The translations under genes were made by a program, and so were the position numbers. The notes below the pieces were generated by a model. It made no database searches. It was not told where the DNA came from and saw only the letters and a list, made by a program, of their open reading frames with translations. From the NCBI GenBank assembly GCA_023418475.1, contig JAEZZO010000030.1, forward strand, positions 7,507-71,506: 64,000 bases of DNA, given 5' to 3'. Source of the DNA: Bacillota bacterium (GTDB lineage: Bacteria > Bacillota > Clostridia > Lachnospirales > Lachnospiraceae). Below are positions 17,583 to 27,202 of this stretch, piece after piece (the first letter of the stretch is position 1; each line of letters opens with the position of its first letter).

Positions 17583-18074
17583 ATGAGATTTCGTTTAAAG
17601 AAAATTACCGTTGTTTTATTATTACTAACGATTGTATGGATGGCAAGTGTCAGTGAAGCATCTGCCCATAGTAAGACGAAATCCGATATGAAAACGGCGC
17701 ATATCGGAGAGGAGACCTTTTATCTGGTTAAAACGGAAAAGCAGCTCCGGTTAATTGGGTCAGAGAAATATAAGATGTCGTATAATTATATGCTGGATGC
17801 GAATATAAAGCTCAAAAGCGAATGGATTGCTATCGGAGACGATGACAATCCGTTTACCGGTACCTTTGACGGCAATGGCTATACGATCAGTAATCTGAAA
17901 ATAACGAATAAAAAAGTGAAATACCTGGGCCTGTTTGGCTATGTTGAGGGAGGCTCTATCTATAATGTGACTCTCAAAAATGTTCAACTATCTGCGGGAA
18001 AGGGAAAATCAGTCGGTGCGATTGTAGCGATCTGTTATGATGGAGAGATACATGATAATAAGGTAACGAAGTAG
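17583..18074 (+). CDS. Secreted GLUG-motif-like protein
   Basis: The 163-residue product has a signal peptide (basic MRFRLKK, hydrophobic core to about residue 22, cleavage near SEASAHS). The mature part contains FTGTFDGNGYTISNLKI and KYLGLFGYVEGGSIYNVTL, as in GLUG/ beta-helix-type repeats of cell-surface proteins. It is short, carrying one or two repeats, and has no anchor. A ribosome site AAGGGGAG precedes the ATG. It has its own terminator. Function unknown; adhesion or binding is typical for the repeat. Confidence 0.7.
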   Translation: MRFRLKKITVVLLLLTIVWMASVSEASAHSKTKSDMKTAHIGEETFYLVKTEKQLRLIGSEKYKMSYNYMLDANIKLKSEWIAIGDDDNPFTGTFDGNGYTISNLKITNKKVKYLGLFGYVEGGSIYNVTLKNVQLSAGKGKSVGAIVAICYDGEIHDNKVTK

Positions 18075-18110
18075 GGTAATAGTACGAAAAGCATAGAGTA
18101 AGTGCAACAA

Positions 18111-18144
18111 AAGCAGGCGGATCAAGGAGATACGCCTGCTTTTA
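18111..18144 (+). terminator. Rho-independent terminator
   Basis: Stem AAGCAGGCG / CGCCTGCTT around a 13-nt loop, followed by T residues, 37 bp after the GLUG gene. Confidence 0.8.
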
Positions 18145-18344
18145 AAATACCTGTAAAATCAGATGCTTAACCTCACAAACAGCCTTCGTCTTCCTGCTGG
18201 GTGGAAAGTAACAGCATTACAAAAAGAACAGGTAATGTTAAACGATATATTAATCCGATGGAAAGTTTTCTTTAAAGCATAGAAAATGAAAGAAACTGTG
18301 CGAAATGTATTTCCTTCGATATAAAGATTGGTAGTTATTCCGGC
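18145..18344. other. Intergenic stretch with no recognised element
   Basis: Between the terminator and the LacI promoter I see no ORF, RNA or repeat that I can support. Confidence 0.5.
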
Positions 18345-18394
18345 TTGTTATTTCGCACTCGACTGCTATAATTAAACATATAGAAAGCGCTTTC
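18345..18394 (+). promoter_or_regulatory. Promoter and cre/LacI-type operator
   Basis: TTGTTA (18345) and TATAAT (18367) are 16 bp apart. The palindrome GAAAGCGCTTTC at 18383-18394 lies where transcription should start. Its form fits both a CcpA cre site and the operator of the LacI protein encoded just downstream. Confidence 0.7.
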
Positions 18395-18523
18395 GATAAA
18401 GGTAACTCTTAAAATAAATATAAAATACTTAAAATTTCTTGGTTATAGGCTATTTCTTGGCCTGTATACTTAGATTCCCCTAATTTCATGTTAAGCGTTT
18501 TCTTGACGATGGAGGAGGGAATT

Positions 18524-19549
18524 ATGGCAACGATTTACGATATCTCCAAGGAAACCGGATTTTCAATCGCAACGGTATCGAAGGTTATCAATGGCTATAA
18601 AGGGGTGAATAATAATACCAGAAATATCATAGAAGAGAAGATTGCGGAGCTGGGCTTTACACCCAACAGTACAGCACGTACCTTGGCTACCAAGAAATCC
18701 TGGATGCTTGCAATCATATATGATGAGGAAGCAGGTATGGGAATTATGCATCCCCATTACAGCAGTATCATCCAGGGTTTCAAAAAAGAAGCCGGTAAGT
18801 ATGGCTATGACATTCTCTTTCTAAACAACTTTCTGGGAGAACGACGCATGTCCTTCCTGGAACATTGCAGATACCGGAATGTGGATGGAGTTTTAATTGC
18901 ACTCGATAATCCATATACGGATATGGTGGAGGATATTCTAACAGATACTATTCCCAGAGTTTCGGTGGAAACGATTTATCCTAATACGGCAGCTGTGATT
19001 TCTGATTATACGATGGGAGCATATCAGGCACTTAGCCATCTGTTTATGCTCGGGCATAAGAAAGTTGCCTGTATTTCAGGTCCCCTGGAAAGTCTTGCGG
19101 GTATGGAGCGTTATAAAGGGTATGAGAAGTTCCTACAGGATAATAGTCTGGAACTCAATCCGAAGCATTGTGTCATCGCCTCTAAATATTCAAAAGTTGC
19201 CGGTGTGGAAGCAGTCAATACCCTTTTGCAGCAGAGCTGGAATGATATGCCTACAGCAATCTATGCGGCATATGATGATTATGCCTTTGCAGCCTGCGAG
19301 GTACTGGTACAACGGGGATTTCATATTCCGGAGGATATTTCTATAGTGGGTAATGATGATTTGCCGATGGCAGCTTATGTTAGTCCGGAGATCACCTCAG
19401 TCCGGCAGAACAGAGCTGAGATTGGACGAAAGGCAGCCAAAGTTTTGACTGGCTTGATTGAAGGAAAATCGCCGGAACAGAATGTTATAAGGATTCCGAC
19501 AAATCTGATCGTAAGACAAACGACATTTAAGAATACCCATAAGGAATAA
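18524..19549 (+). CDS. LacI-family transcriptional regulator
   Basis: The 341-residue protein starts MATIYDISKETGFSIATVSK, a canonical LacI helix-turn-helix and hinge, followed by a periplasmic-binding-protein-like sugar domain (for example SIVGNDDLPMAAYVSPEITSV near the end). The frame opens at 18488, but GGAGGAGGG precedes the ATG at 18524. It is followed by GH43 xylosidase and a polyol dehydrogenase, so pentose or xylooligosaccharide sensing and autoregulation through 18383-18394 are likely. Confidence 0.92.
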   Translation: MATIYDISKETGFSIATVSKVINGYKGVNNNTRNIIEEKIAELGFTPNSTARTLATKKSWMLAIIYDEEAGMGIMHPHYSSIIQGFKKEAGKYGYDILFLNNFLGERRMSFLEHCRYRNVDGVLIALDNPYTDMVEDILTDTIPRVSVETIYPNTAAVISDYTMGAYQALSHLFMLGHKKVACISGPLESLAGMERYKGYEKFLQDNSLELNPKHCVIASKYSKVAGVEAVNTLLQQSWNDMPTAIYAAYDDYAFAACEVLVQRGFHIPEDISIVGNDDLPMAAYVSPEITSVRQNRAEIGRKAAKVLTGLIEGKSPEQNVIRIPTNLIVRQTTFKNTHKE

Positions 19550-19559
19550 AAAGTATTGC

Positions 19560-19592
19560 ATTACCGGAAAGCAGTGTTGTGAGGCCGGTAAT
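19560..19592. repeat. Hairpin after the LacI gene
   Basis: Arms ATTACCGG and CCGGTAAT enclose 17 nt, without a U-run. Confidence 0.4.
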
Positions 19593-19669
19593 CGTTCGTG
19601 AATAGAATTAAGATCGTGAGAGAAAGAAGAAAACAGAAGCAAATTGTTCAGTAGAGCATCTTGCGCAGA

Positions 19670-19699
19670 GGCTGCATGGGAAGCTGTGCAGCCTTTTTA
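19670..19699 (+). terminator. Terminator between LacI and GH43 genes
   Basis: Stem GGCTGCA (19670) / TGCAGCC (19687) followed by five T. It ends the regulator transcript or attenuates read-through to the xylosidase, whose ATG is 35 bp further. Confidence 0.7.
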
Positions 19700-19733
19700 T
19701 TACAAAAATTTAGCAGAGAGGATAATTTATACC

Positions 19734-21311
19734 ATGAGTTATATTATAAATCCTGTATTAAAGGGCTTTAATCCGGACCCTTCAATTATTCGGGTCGAAG
19801 AGGATTATTACATTGCAACATCAACATTTGAATGGTTTCCGGGAGTTCAAATTCATCACTCGAGGGATCTTATGAACTGGGAATTGATTGCTCATCCGCT
19901 GGAGCGTTTGGCACAGCTCAATATGTTGGGAGAAGACAGTTCCTGTGGTGTCTGGGCTCCCTGTCTATCCTATGACAAGGGGACTTACTATCTTATTTAT
20001 ACAGATGTAAAATCATTTCGCGGAATGTTTAAAGACACACATAATTACCTTGTAACAGCCAAGGATATCAGAGGCCCCTGGTCTGATCCGATTTATCTAA
20101 ATTCCAGTGGTTTTGATCCGTCTTTGTTTCATGACAGTGACGGGCGGAAATATCTGCTTAATATGTTAATGGATTACCGGTCTTACCGTACTAAGTTTGA
20201 GGGAATTGTAATGCAGGAATATTGTGAAGTAAAGCAATGCCTGATTGGTGAGACAAAAATAATTTTTAAAGGAACACCGATCGGATCAGTGGAGGGACCG
20301 CACTTATATAAAAAGGATGGATACTATTATCTGGTTACAGCAGAAGGACAGACCGAGTATCGCCATGCGGTCAGTGTTGCTCGCAGTAAAGAGCTTATGG
20401 GACCCTATGAAACAGCTCCAAACAATCCACTATTGACAAGCTATCATGTGCCCCTCAATTTATTGCAGAAGGCAGGTCATGCAAGCTTTGTGGAAACTGC
20501 AAAGGGTAACTGGTATATGGCACATTTATGCAGCAGGCCGGTGGGCGGACAGCGTCGCTGCATCCTTGGGAGAGAGACGGCAATTCAGAAACTGATCTGG
20601 AAAGAGGACTGGCCGTATCTGGCAGATGGTAGTGATGTAGCACGCGAGAAGGTTCCGGCAGAAGAAGGCACGGTCTGTACCCGGACAGAGCCAGCTAATT
20701 TTTTTGAAGACTTTGATGAGGAGAAATGGAGTATTCATCTTCAGTCACTGAGAGTGCCCCTTGGAGAACGTGCGTCTTTAGAGGCGCGTAAGGGATATCT
20801 GAGATTATATGGTGCAGAATCTCTAAACTCAAAATTCTATCAGTCACTGCTGGCACACCGGCAGCAGGAATTTTATTGTGAAGCATCAACAAAAGTAGAC
20901 TTCAATCCACGCAGCTTTCAGCAGATGGCTGGTCTGGTCTATTACTACAACACAGAGTGTTATTATTACCTCTACATCAGCAGGGAAGAAGTGCTTGGAA
21001 GAGTAATTACCATTCTAAAGTGCGATTTGGGATCGGGTAGCCATCCAATTGGTGCGGGTATAACAATACCGGAGGAGGGGGAAGTCTACCTGAAACTTCA
21101 GATAGCAGGTGAAACAGCTCAGTTTTATTATTCTATGGACGGAGAAACCTACTTTCCGATCGGAGATCTGCTGGATGCTACTACTTTATCGGATGATTAT
21201 TATAAAAAATCGGGACACATTATGTTTACCGGTGCGTTTATCGGTATCTGCTGCCAAAATCTTGCGGGAAAAAACTGTTACGCTGATTTTGATTACTTAC
21301 ATATTACCTAA
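19734..21311 (+). CDS. GH43 beta-xylosidase
   Basis: The 525-residue enzyme has a five-bladed propeller with Asp15 (FNPDPS, general base), Asp128 (GFDPS) and Glu187 (VEGPH, general acid). These numbers coincide with the catalytic residues I recall for XynB3 of Geobacillus stearothermophilus. A C-terminal beta-sandwich (from about residue 325) is typical of the long GH43 xylosidases. There is no signal peptide, so it cleaves imported xylooligosaccharides in the cytoplasm. The frame opens at 19644, but that start precedes the terminator hairpin; ATG 19734 has a GAGAGG box. Probably controlled by the LacI protein. Confidence 0.95.
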   Translation: MSYIINPVLKGFNPDPSIIRVEEDYYIATSTFEWFPGVQIHHSRDLMNWELIAHPLERLAQLNMLGEDSSCGVWAPCLSYDKGTYYLIYTDVKSFRGMFKDTHNYLVTAKDIRGPWSDPIYLNSSGFDPSLFHDSDGRKYLLNMLMDYRSYRTKFEGIVMQEYCEVKQCLIGETKIIFKGTPIGSVEGPHLYKKDGYYYLVTAEGQTEYRHAVSVARSKELMGPYETAPNNPLLTSYHVPLNLLQKAGHASFVETAKGNWYMAHLCSRPVGGQRRCILGRETAIQKLIWKEDWPYLADGSDVAREKVPAEEGTVCTRTEPANFFEDFDEEKWSIHLQSLRVPLGERASLEARKGYLRLYGAESLNSKFYQSLLAHRQQEFYCEASTKVDFNPRSFQQMAGLVYYYNTECYYYLYISREEVLGRVITILKCDLGSGSHPIGAGITIPEEGEVYLKLQIAGETAQFYYSMDGETYFPIGDLLDATTLSDDYYKKSGHIMFTGAFIGICCQNLAGKNCYADFDYLHIT

Positions 21312-21352
21312 GATAATGATTGGAGCGTTAATGGCCTGATTTAGGCTATTAA

Positions 21353-21492
21353 GATGGATATGAGTGTATCTGTATTCATCTGGACTTGTCTTAAACCTAT
21401 AATTATAGGTAATCGGGAAAGGTACTGTCTGCGCAATATGAAAATAGATACACTTATATCCATCCGGTAAATGAATTTTAAACTTTTGACGC
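21353..21492 (+). repeat. Intergenic repeat family, copy C (complete, with inverted arms)
   Basis: Left arm 21353-21371 (GATGGATATGAGTGTATCT) pairs with right arm 21446-21464 at 18 of 19 positions; the single mismatch allows G-U pairing. The right arm is part of the conserved 49-nt unit at 21444-21492, which continues CGGTAAATGAATTTT and ends TTTTGACGC. It lies between the GH43 and dehydrogenase genes. Confidence 0.65.
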
Positions 21493-21530
21493 TTTAACAT
21501 ATAATACTTAACGATAAGGAGGATATTTTT

Positions 21531-22577
21531 ATGGAAGGTTTTATGAAAGTTGCGGTAATGGACGGTATTGGTAAGATGAGAATGGAAAAACGTCCTATTC
21601 CTCAGGCAAAAGCAAACGAGGTATTGGTGAAGCTCGAGTATGTAGGTATTTGCGGCTCCGATCTTCACTATTATGAACAGGGGAGGATAGGGGATTTTGT
21701 AGTGAAACCGCCATTCGTTCTGGGACATGAGCCAGGTGGTGTTGTAGTTGAGACAGGAGCTGCGGTCACCCACTTGAAACCGGGAGACCGGGTTGCCCTG
21801 GAGCCGGGGAAAACCTGCGGGGAATGTGAATATTGCAGACAGGGACAATATAATCTGTGTAAGGATGTTATATTTTTCGCCACCCCGCCGGTGGATGGTG
21901 TATTTCAGGAATATGTGGCACACGAAGCCGCTTTATGCTTTAAGCTGCCGGAACATGTTTCAACTCTGGAAGGTGCATTAATTGAACCATTGGCAGTAGG
22001 TTTTCACGCGGCCAGCCAGGGCGCGGCACATATCGGTCAGACTGCTGTGGTGATGGGATCAGGGTGCATCGGGCTGGTCAGCTTAATGGCACTAAAAGCA
22101 AATGGTGTCACCAGGGTAATTGTAGTCGATGTAATGAAGAAACGGTTGGAGAAAGCTCTTGAATTAGGAGCAGATGATATCATTGATGCCAGCTGTGAAG
22201 ATCCCGTAAACCAGATTATGCAGCTGACCGAGGGCAGAGGCTGTGATCTGGCAATTGATACTGCGGGAATGGAGCAGACCGTAAATCAAGCCATACAAGT
22301 ACTTCACAAAGGAGCAACACTTGTCCTGGTAGGCTATGGAAAGTCTGATACGATGAATATAAAGGTCAATATGGCACTGGATAAAGAACTGACTTTCAAA
22401 ACAATTTTCCGCTATCGCCATCATTATCCAGCAGCTATTCAGGCAGTTGAAACCGGAAAGATAAATTTGAAAAATCTTGTGACACATACGTTTGACTTTG
22501 ATGATATTCAGAATGCAATGGATGAAAGTGTCAGAGACAAGGCTAATATCGTAAAATCTGTAATACGGATCGGATAA
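21531..22577 (+). CDS. Zinc-dependent sorbitol/xylitol dehydrogenase
   Basis: The 348-residue medium-chain dehydrogenase has the catalytic zinc ligands in GICGSD and LGHEPGG, the structural zinc CGECEYCRQGQYNLC, and the NAD-binding VMGSGCIGLV. The sequence is closest in pattern to sorbitol/xylitol dehydrogenases, which oxidise polyols to ketoses. AAGGAGG precedes the ATG. With GH43 and LacI genes upstream, a role in pentose or polyol use fits; the exact substrate is open. A terminator follows. Confidence 0.88.
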   Translation: MEGFMKVAVMDGIGKMRMEKRPIPQAKANEVLVKLEYVGICGSDLHYYEQGRIGDFVVKPPFVLGHEPGGVVVETGAAVTHLKPGDRVALEPGKTCGECEYCRQGQYNLCKDVIFFATPPVDGVFQEYVAHEAALCFKLPEHVSTLEGALIEPLAVGFHAASQGAAHIGQTAVVMGSGCIGLVSLMALKANGVTRVIVVDVMKKRLEKALELGADDIIDASCEDPVNQIMQLTEGRGCDLAIDTAGMEQTVNQAIQVLHKGATLVLVGYGKSDTMNIKVNMALDKELTFKTIFRYRHHYPAAIQAVETGKINLKNLVTHTFDFDDIQNAMDESVRDKANIVKSVIRIG

Positions 22578-22587
22578 TTCCGGAATA

Positions 22588-22626
22588 AGAAGGTAAAGTC
22601 TGTTAATTTAGACCTTACCTTCTCTT
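22588..22626 (+). terminator. Rho-independent terminator
   Basis: Arms AGAAGGTAAAGTCT (22588) and AGACCTTACCTTCT (22610) pair with one mismatch around an 8-nt loop, 10 bp after the dehydrogenase gene. Confidence 0.7.
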
Positions 22627-22682
22627 CATTTGAAGTTTATACTGTATGATTAATGCATCAAAGGTGAATTAAGCTATGATGG

Positions 22683-22727
22683 ATTATACACCCATATTCA
22701 TCGGGCAAATAAATTTTATGATGCTTA
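22683..22727 (+). repeat. Intergenic repeat family, copy D
   Basis: Begins ATTATACACCCATATTCATC and continues GGGCAAATAAATTTTATGATGC. It matches the core of copies A and C. It lies between the dehydrogenase terminator and the sensor kinase gene. Confidence 0.55.
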
Positions 22728-22872
22728 AAAGATAAGTATACAAAACGCATGATACTAAAGTTATGGGGGCAGATAGAAAAGTATTTTGTTATAAAATATG
22801 AATTTTACAGGATATATTGGGTAAAAGTGTTTGTTTCTAAAATATCAAAACAGAGAAATAAGGCGGTTAATA

Positions 22873-24561
22873 ATGGCATTTGAAAAAATGAAATTTTTTG
22901 ATAGAAAATCCTTATATGTGAAAGAATTTATGTCACTGATCATAGCTAGTATAGTTATATTCTTATGTATGGAAGTAACTAGTGTATATTATTTAAACCT
23001 CTATAAAAAAAGAACAGTGGAAAACTACCAGAATTCTCTGGAATTATATTGCTCTTATTGGGACAGTGAATTGGATACAATTAATAATGCTCTGGTTTCC
23101 ATGACAAGTGCTGTTTATGACGATTATTATTTTAATGTCTGCACGTCTGATGACAGGCTGGTATTAGAAACGAGTAAGGTAATATTAATGAAGCAAATGG
23201 CTGAAATTGCCCGTACGCATAGTAATCATATTCTGGTATTCACCTATATTCCGGAACGCTCCATATACCTGAAATCTACGAATAGCTTGGTTGAAATAGC
23301 GCAGCGAGGTGAACTGGATAAAAAAATTCAAAGCTACAGCAGCAGTTTAAATCGATATAATACTACAGTTTGGGATTATTTTGAAAGCGGAGATAACAAA
23401 TATCTTATCAATGTTTATAAAGTAAATAATGGATTTGTTGGTGCTGTAATTGATTGTAATACAATTCTTACGGGATTGGTAAAAGAGGAAGATATTGTAT
23501 TAAATACAGCGTTTACAAATAAGAAAGGAAATACCGTATATGAACTGAAATCAGATGTAACTGATAATCAGAAGGCCTCCTCCTCGTTTTCTGTTGGAAT
23601 GAAACATCTTAATTATAATATTGAAATTAAAGTAGTGGAAAATAAGCTTTTCAGTGATTTTCGCTTCTTACTATATATTGGTATCGGTGTAATTATAGTT
23701 GGAATTATTGTGATGAGTCTGATCGCACAATTTCAGATGAAAATTGTTTTAAATCCCTTAAACCGGTTAAAAAAAGGAATGGAGAGCTTTAGCCAGGGTA
23801 ACCTTAACTTGCGATTAGAGGAAGATACCAGCAGTAACGAGATTAAAACACTTTATAAAACCTTTAATAATATGGCGGAGCAGATAACGAATTTAAAAAT
23901 AGAGGTGTACGAGTTTGAACTGGAACGTCAGAAGATACAGAGCGATTTTTTAAGAGTTCAGATACAGCCTCATTTTTATACCAATATTATTAATTTATTC
24001 TATGGATTAGCGGAAATGAGGGATTATGTAACAATTCAGAAATTGGCGAAGATGACGGCCGGCTATTTTCGGTATCTTTTGGGAGAGAAGGGAACCTTTG
24101 TTTTGTTAAGGGAAGAAATTAACTGTATCAGAAATTATGCTGAGATTCAGAAATTAAGGTATTCGGATTGCTTTGATATGATACTGGAAGCAGAGGACGA
24201 AATGAATGAACAGCTGATACTTCCTATGGTATTACAAACCTTTGTTGAAAACTGTATCAAGCATAATATTACTCTAGTGCCGGTACTTGAGGTGAGAATT
24301 CAGATGAGGATTGAAGATAAGCAGCTGGTAATGCAAATCAGAGATAATGGAATCGGTTTTCCGGAAGACATGTTAAGAAAATTGAATTCAAATGAGAATA
24401 TATCAAAAGACGGCGAACATATCGGCATTATGAATGTAAAAGAAAGATTTAAAATGTTCTATCAGGAAAGTGCATCCATTAAAATTACAAGTGTTCCGGG
24501 GGATACACGAATACTAATTCGAATGCCCCAGATACTTCCTTGCGCAGAAAAGAAAAATTAA
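22873..24561 (+). CDS. YesM-type sensor histidine kinase
   Basis: The 562-residue membrane kinase has two transmembrane segments (about residues 17-38 and 258-282) flanking an extracellular sensor of ~220 residues, then a HAMP domain and a His_kinase/HATPase module. The phospho-acceptor His is in RVQIQPHFYTNIINLF; most relatives have PHFLYNTLN, so the box is slightly atypical. ATP-binding motifs VENCIKHN and RDNGIGFPE are present. The frame opens at 22831; AAGGCGG supports ATG 22873. The partner regulator follows 95 bp later, then a sugar importer. Confidence 0.9.
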   Translation: MAFEKMKFFDRKSLYVKEFMSLIIASIVIFLCMEVTSVYYLNLYKKRTVENYQNSLELYCSYWDSELDTINNALVSMTSAVYDDYYFNVCTSDDRLVLETSKVILMKQMAEIARTHSNHILVFTYIPERSIYLKSTNSLVEIAQRGELDKKIQSYSSSLNRYNTTVWDYFESGDNKYLINVYKVNNGFVGAVIDCNTILTGLVKEEDIVLNTAFTNKKGNTVYELKSDVTDNQKASSSFSVGMKHLNYNIEIKVVENKLFSDFRFLLYIGIGVIIVGIIVMSLIAQFQMKIVLNPLNRLKKGMESFSQGNLNLRLEEDTSSNEIKTLYKTFNNMAEQITNLKIEVYEFELERQKIQSDFLRVQIQPHFYTNIINLFYGLAEMRDYVTIQKLAKMTAGYFRYLLGEKGTFVLLREEINCIRNYAEIQKLRYSDCFDMILEAEDEMNEQLILPMVLQTFVENCIKHNITLVPVLEVRIQMRIEDKQLVMQIRDNGIGFPEDMLRKLNSNENISKDGEHIGIMNVKERFKMFYQESASIKITSVPGDTRILIRMPQILPCAEKKN

Positions 24562-24656
24562 AAATAAACGCTCAATCTCAATTGTTTGGCACCTGCAGCA
24601 ACTTCGGAACAAAAACTTTGATGCACAGAAAACGTGCACAGGAATGGAGTATGAAA

Positions 24657-25439
24657 ATGAACCTATTACTTGTAGATGATGAAGTGACAACGATCCAGAT
24701 ACTAACAAAAGCAGTTGACTGGAAATCAATCGGAATTAAGCATGTATACACTGCTTACAATGCTGCCGTTGCAAAAAAGGTATTTGCTGAGAATGAAATT
24801 GATGTTTTAATCTGTGACATTGAAATGCCACAGGAGAATGGTTTGGATTTGATTCAATGGGTTCAGGGATTGTATCCTAATGTAATTAATATTATTCTTA
24901 CCGGGTATGCAGACTTTAATTATGCGAGGAATGCGATATCGTTAGGAGTGTACAGCTTTCTTTTAAAGCCGGTAGCCTTTGATGAATTAAAACAGACGGT
25001 AAAGGAAGCTATTGTAAAGATAGAAAGTGAACAATTACAGGGTAGTGTCCTATGGTCGGAAATGGATACCGGAAATAAAAAATCTGCGGTAAAACAGGTA
25101 AAAGAATATTTGGAAAAGCATTATAATGAGGTAATTACGCGCAATCATATTGAATCCCTAGTGCATCTGAACAGAGATTATATTAATCGTGAATTTAAAG
25201 AAGCAACAGGATACTCTTTGATGGAATATATACAGCATTATCGTATATTGATAGCCAAAAAACTGTTGAGGGAAACGGAGGATACCGTATCGGAAATCTG
25301 TATTAAAACAGGATATGATTCTCCTGCTTATTTCTCGAAGATCTTTAAGAAAAGAACAGGAATGACTCCGGTGGATTACCGGAACCAGAATACTCCATAT
25401 CCGAATTACTTATCCGATTCACAGCTTGGAACTAGATAG
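24657..25439 (+). CDS. YesN-type response regulator with AraC DNA-binding domain
   Basis: The 260-residue protein has a receiver domain (MNLLLVDDE, phosphorylated Asp54 in LICDIEMP, Lys104 in FLLKPV) and a C-terminal AraC helix-turn-helix (IESLVHLNRDYINREFKEATGYS; VSEICIKTGYDSPAYFSKIF). The frame opens at 24540; GGAG at the right distance supports ATG 24657. It is shorter than many YesN proteins because the linker is reduced. It most likely activates the binding-protein/permease genes that follow. Confidence 0.92.
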   Translation: MNLLLVDDEVTTIQILTKAVDWKSIGIKHVYTAYNAAVAKKVFAENEIDVLICDIEMPQENGLDLIQWVQGLYPNVINIILTGYADFNYARNAISLGVYSFLLKPVAFDELKQTVKEAIVKIESEQLQGSVLWSEMDTGNKKSAVKQVKEYLEKHYNEVITRNHIESLVHLNRDYINREFKEATGYSLMEYIQHYRILIAKKLLRETEDTVSEICIKTGYDSPAYFSKIFKKRTGMTPVDYRNQNTPYPNYLSDSQLGTR

Positions 25440-25586
25440 GGTAGAAGACAGTTATGATAAAGTCGGTTTTGTTATAGGTATGGTCGGATTTGCTATTGTT
25501 CGGGAATACTGTACTCTTTATAATGATTAACATAAAGGCGCCTTTAAGAGAGAATGAAAAATAAAAGAAGGATTGAGGAAAAGGCT

Positions 25587-27128
25587 ATGAAAAAAAGAAT
25601 AAAGAGTCTGATTTCTATAGGGTTACTTTTTTCATTGTTACTTACCGGGTGTTCATCAGGGGGAAAAACAAATACATCATCGGATGACACAAGCGGTACG
25701 AAGGTTACAGAAGCTGCATCAGGTCCTGAGGCTGTCCTAAAGGACGGGAAAGAGACAGAACTTAGAGTGGTATTCCCTGGAGGAAGTTCCTCTCCTAAGG
25801 ATTTAGCTGCAGTTGAAGAGCAGATTAATAGCATTGTTTCACAATATATGGATGCGAAGGTTAAGCTTAATATTCTGGAATGGGGTGTATTTAGCGATCA
25901 GCAGAATCTGATCCTCTCCTCAGGAGAAGATGTTGCTTTAATGTTTACCTATAGCTCCTCCAGGACATTCGCTAATAATGGTCAGGTAATGGATATTACA
26001 GAGCTGAGTAATACATATGCTCCCGAGGCACAGAAATCCTTTGCGAAATATCTGGATGCCTGCCGGATCGGCGGTAAGCTCTATGGTATGCCTACCTTTC
26101 ATGAATATACAAAAAGTGCGGGATTGATTGCCAGAACAGATATTTTAGAAAAATTAAGCATTGACCCGGCCTCCATAAAAACATGGGATGATGTGGAAGG
26201 TGTACTGCAGAAAGTAAAGCAGGCCAATCCATCCATGAATCTATTGGCTCCTGTTGAAGTTAGTTCTGGTATCCTGGATTATTATAATGAAGGTACCTTT
26301 GATAAACTGGCGGATGGAGTAGGCGTCTATGTGAACTCGGACGATGCCAGGGTTATGAATATTTATGATACACCAGAATTCAAAAATCTGGCTCAGGTTG
26401 CATATGACTGGAATAAGAAAGGTTATTTTATGTCGGATGCCATCACTGTAACAGATACCAGACAAGAATTACTGGCTGCCGGTAATACCTTCGGTTATAT
26501 TGGACAGATCCACCCAGGGACAGCAACCCAGGAATATAAGAATTCTGGTGTGAAAGTAACCACTATCAGTGTGAATGATAAGGCGCTTACTACCGGCAAT
26601 GTTAACTTTGCTCAGTATATGGTACCGACGGCCTGCTCCACTCCGGAGAAAGCAGTGAAGCTGTTGGAATTGATGCTGACAAATAAAGACCTAAATAATC
26701 TTCTGATGTATGGTGTGGAAGGTATTGATTATGTAGTGAAAGATGCAGCCAAGGACATTGTTGGTTACCCTGAGGGACTTGATGTATCAAGTGTTGGTTG
26801 GAATAATGAAACATGGTTGGCAGGCAACGGCTCACTCTCACATGTCTGGGAATCAGATCCGCCTACGATTTGGAAGGATTATCTGGCTTTTAATGACAGT
26901 GCAAAAGTATCTCCTTTATATGGATTTACCTATGATAGTTCCAATGTAAAGACAGAAATAGCTGCCATATCAAATGTTATTGACAAATATGAAGCAGTCA
27001 TCTGTGCGGGATTTACAGATCCTGACAAATCTGTCAAGCAGATGGTGGACGAACTTAACTCCGCCGGAATGCAAAAAATAATTGAAGATGCACAGAAACA
27101 GGTGGATAGTTGGAGAGCGAGTAAATAA
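25587..27128 (+). CDS. Sugar ABC transporter lipoprotein binding protein
   Basis: A lipoprotein signal (MKKRIKSLIS, lipobox LLTGC with Cys22) precedes a ~490-residue extracellular solute-binding protein. The AASGPEAVLKDGKETELRVV stretch and the C-terminal QMVDELNSAGMQKII...QVDSW ending are typical of the LipO family that works with LplB/YtcP permeases. The frame opens at 25554; GAGGAAAAGG supports ATG 25587. The ligand is probably an oligosaccharide. A hairpin after the stop would keep its transcript more abundant than that of the permeases. Confidence 0.9.
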   Translation: MKKRIKSLISIGLLFSLLLTGCSSGGKTNTSSDDTSGTKVTEAASGPEAVLKDGKETELRVVFPGGSSSPKDLAAVEEQINSIVSQYMDAKVKLNILEWGVFSDQQNLILSSGEDVALMFTYSSSRTFANNGQVMDITELSNTYAPEAQKSFAKYLDACRIGGKLYGMPTFHEYTKSAGLIARTDILEKLSIDPASIKTWDDVEGVLQKVKQANPSMNLLAPVEVSSGILDYYNEGTFDKLADGVGVYVNSDDARVMNIYDTPEFKNLAQVAYDWNKKGYFMSDAITVTDTRQELLAAGNTFGYIGQIHPGTATQEYKNSGVKVTTISVNDKALTTGNVNFAQYMVPTACSTPEKAVKLLELMLTNKDLNNLLMYGVEGIDYVVKDAAKDIVGYPEGLDVSSVGWNNETWLAGNGSLSHVWESDPPTIWKDYLAFNDSAKVSPLYGFTYDSSNVKTEIAAISNVIDKYEAVICAGFTDPDKSVKQMVDELNSAGMQKIIEDAQKQVDSWRASK

Positions 27129-27144
27129 ATATAGAATAATAAGA

Positions 27145-27187
27145 AAACGGCTTTTCTAATTTACTGCTTAAGAAAGCCGTTTTTCTA
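27145..27187 (+). terminator. Intra-operon terminator/attenuator
   Basis: AACGGCTTT (27146) pairs with AAAGCCGTT (27173), followed by T residues, between the binding protein and the first permease. Confidence 0.75.
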
Positions 27188-27202
27188 TAGAAAGGCCATA
27201 AT

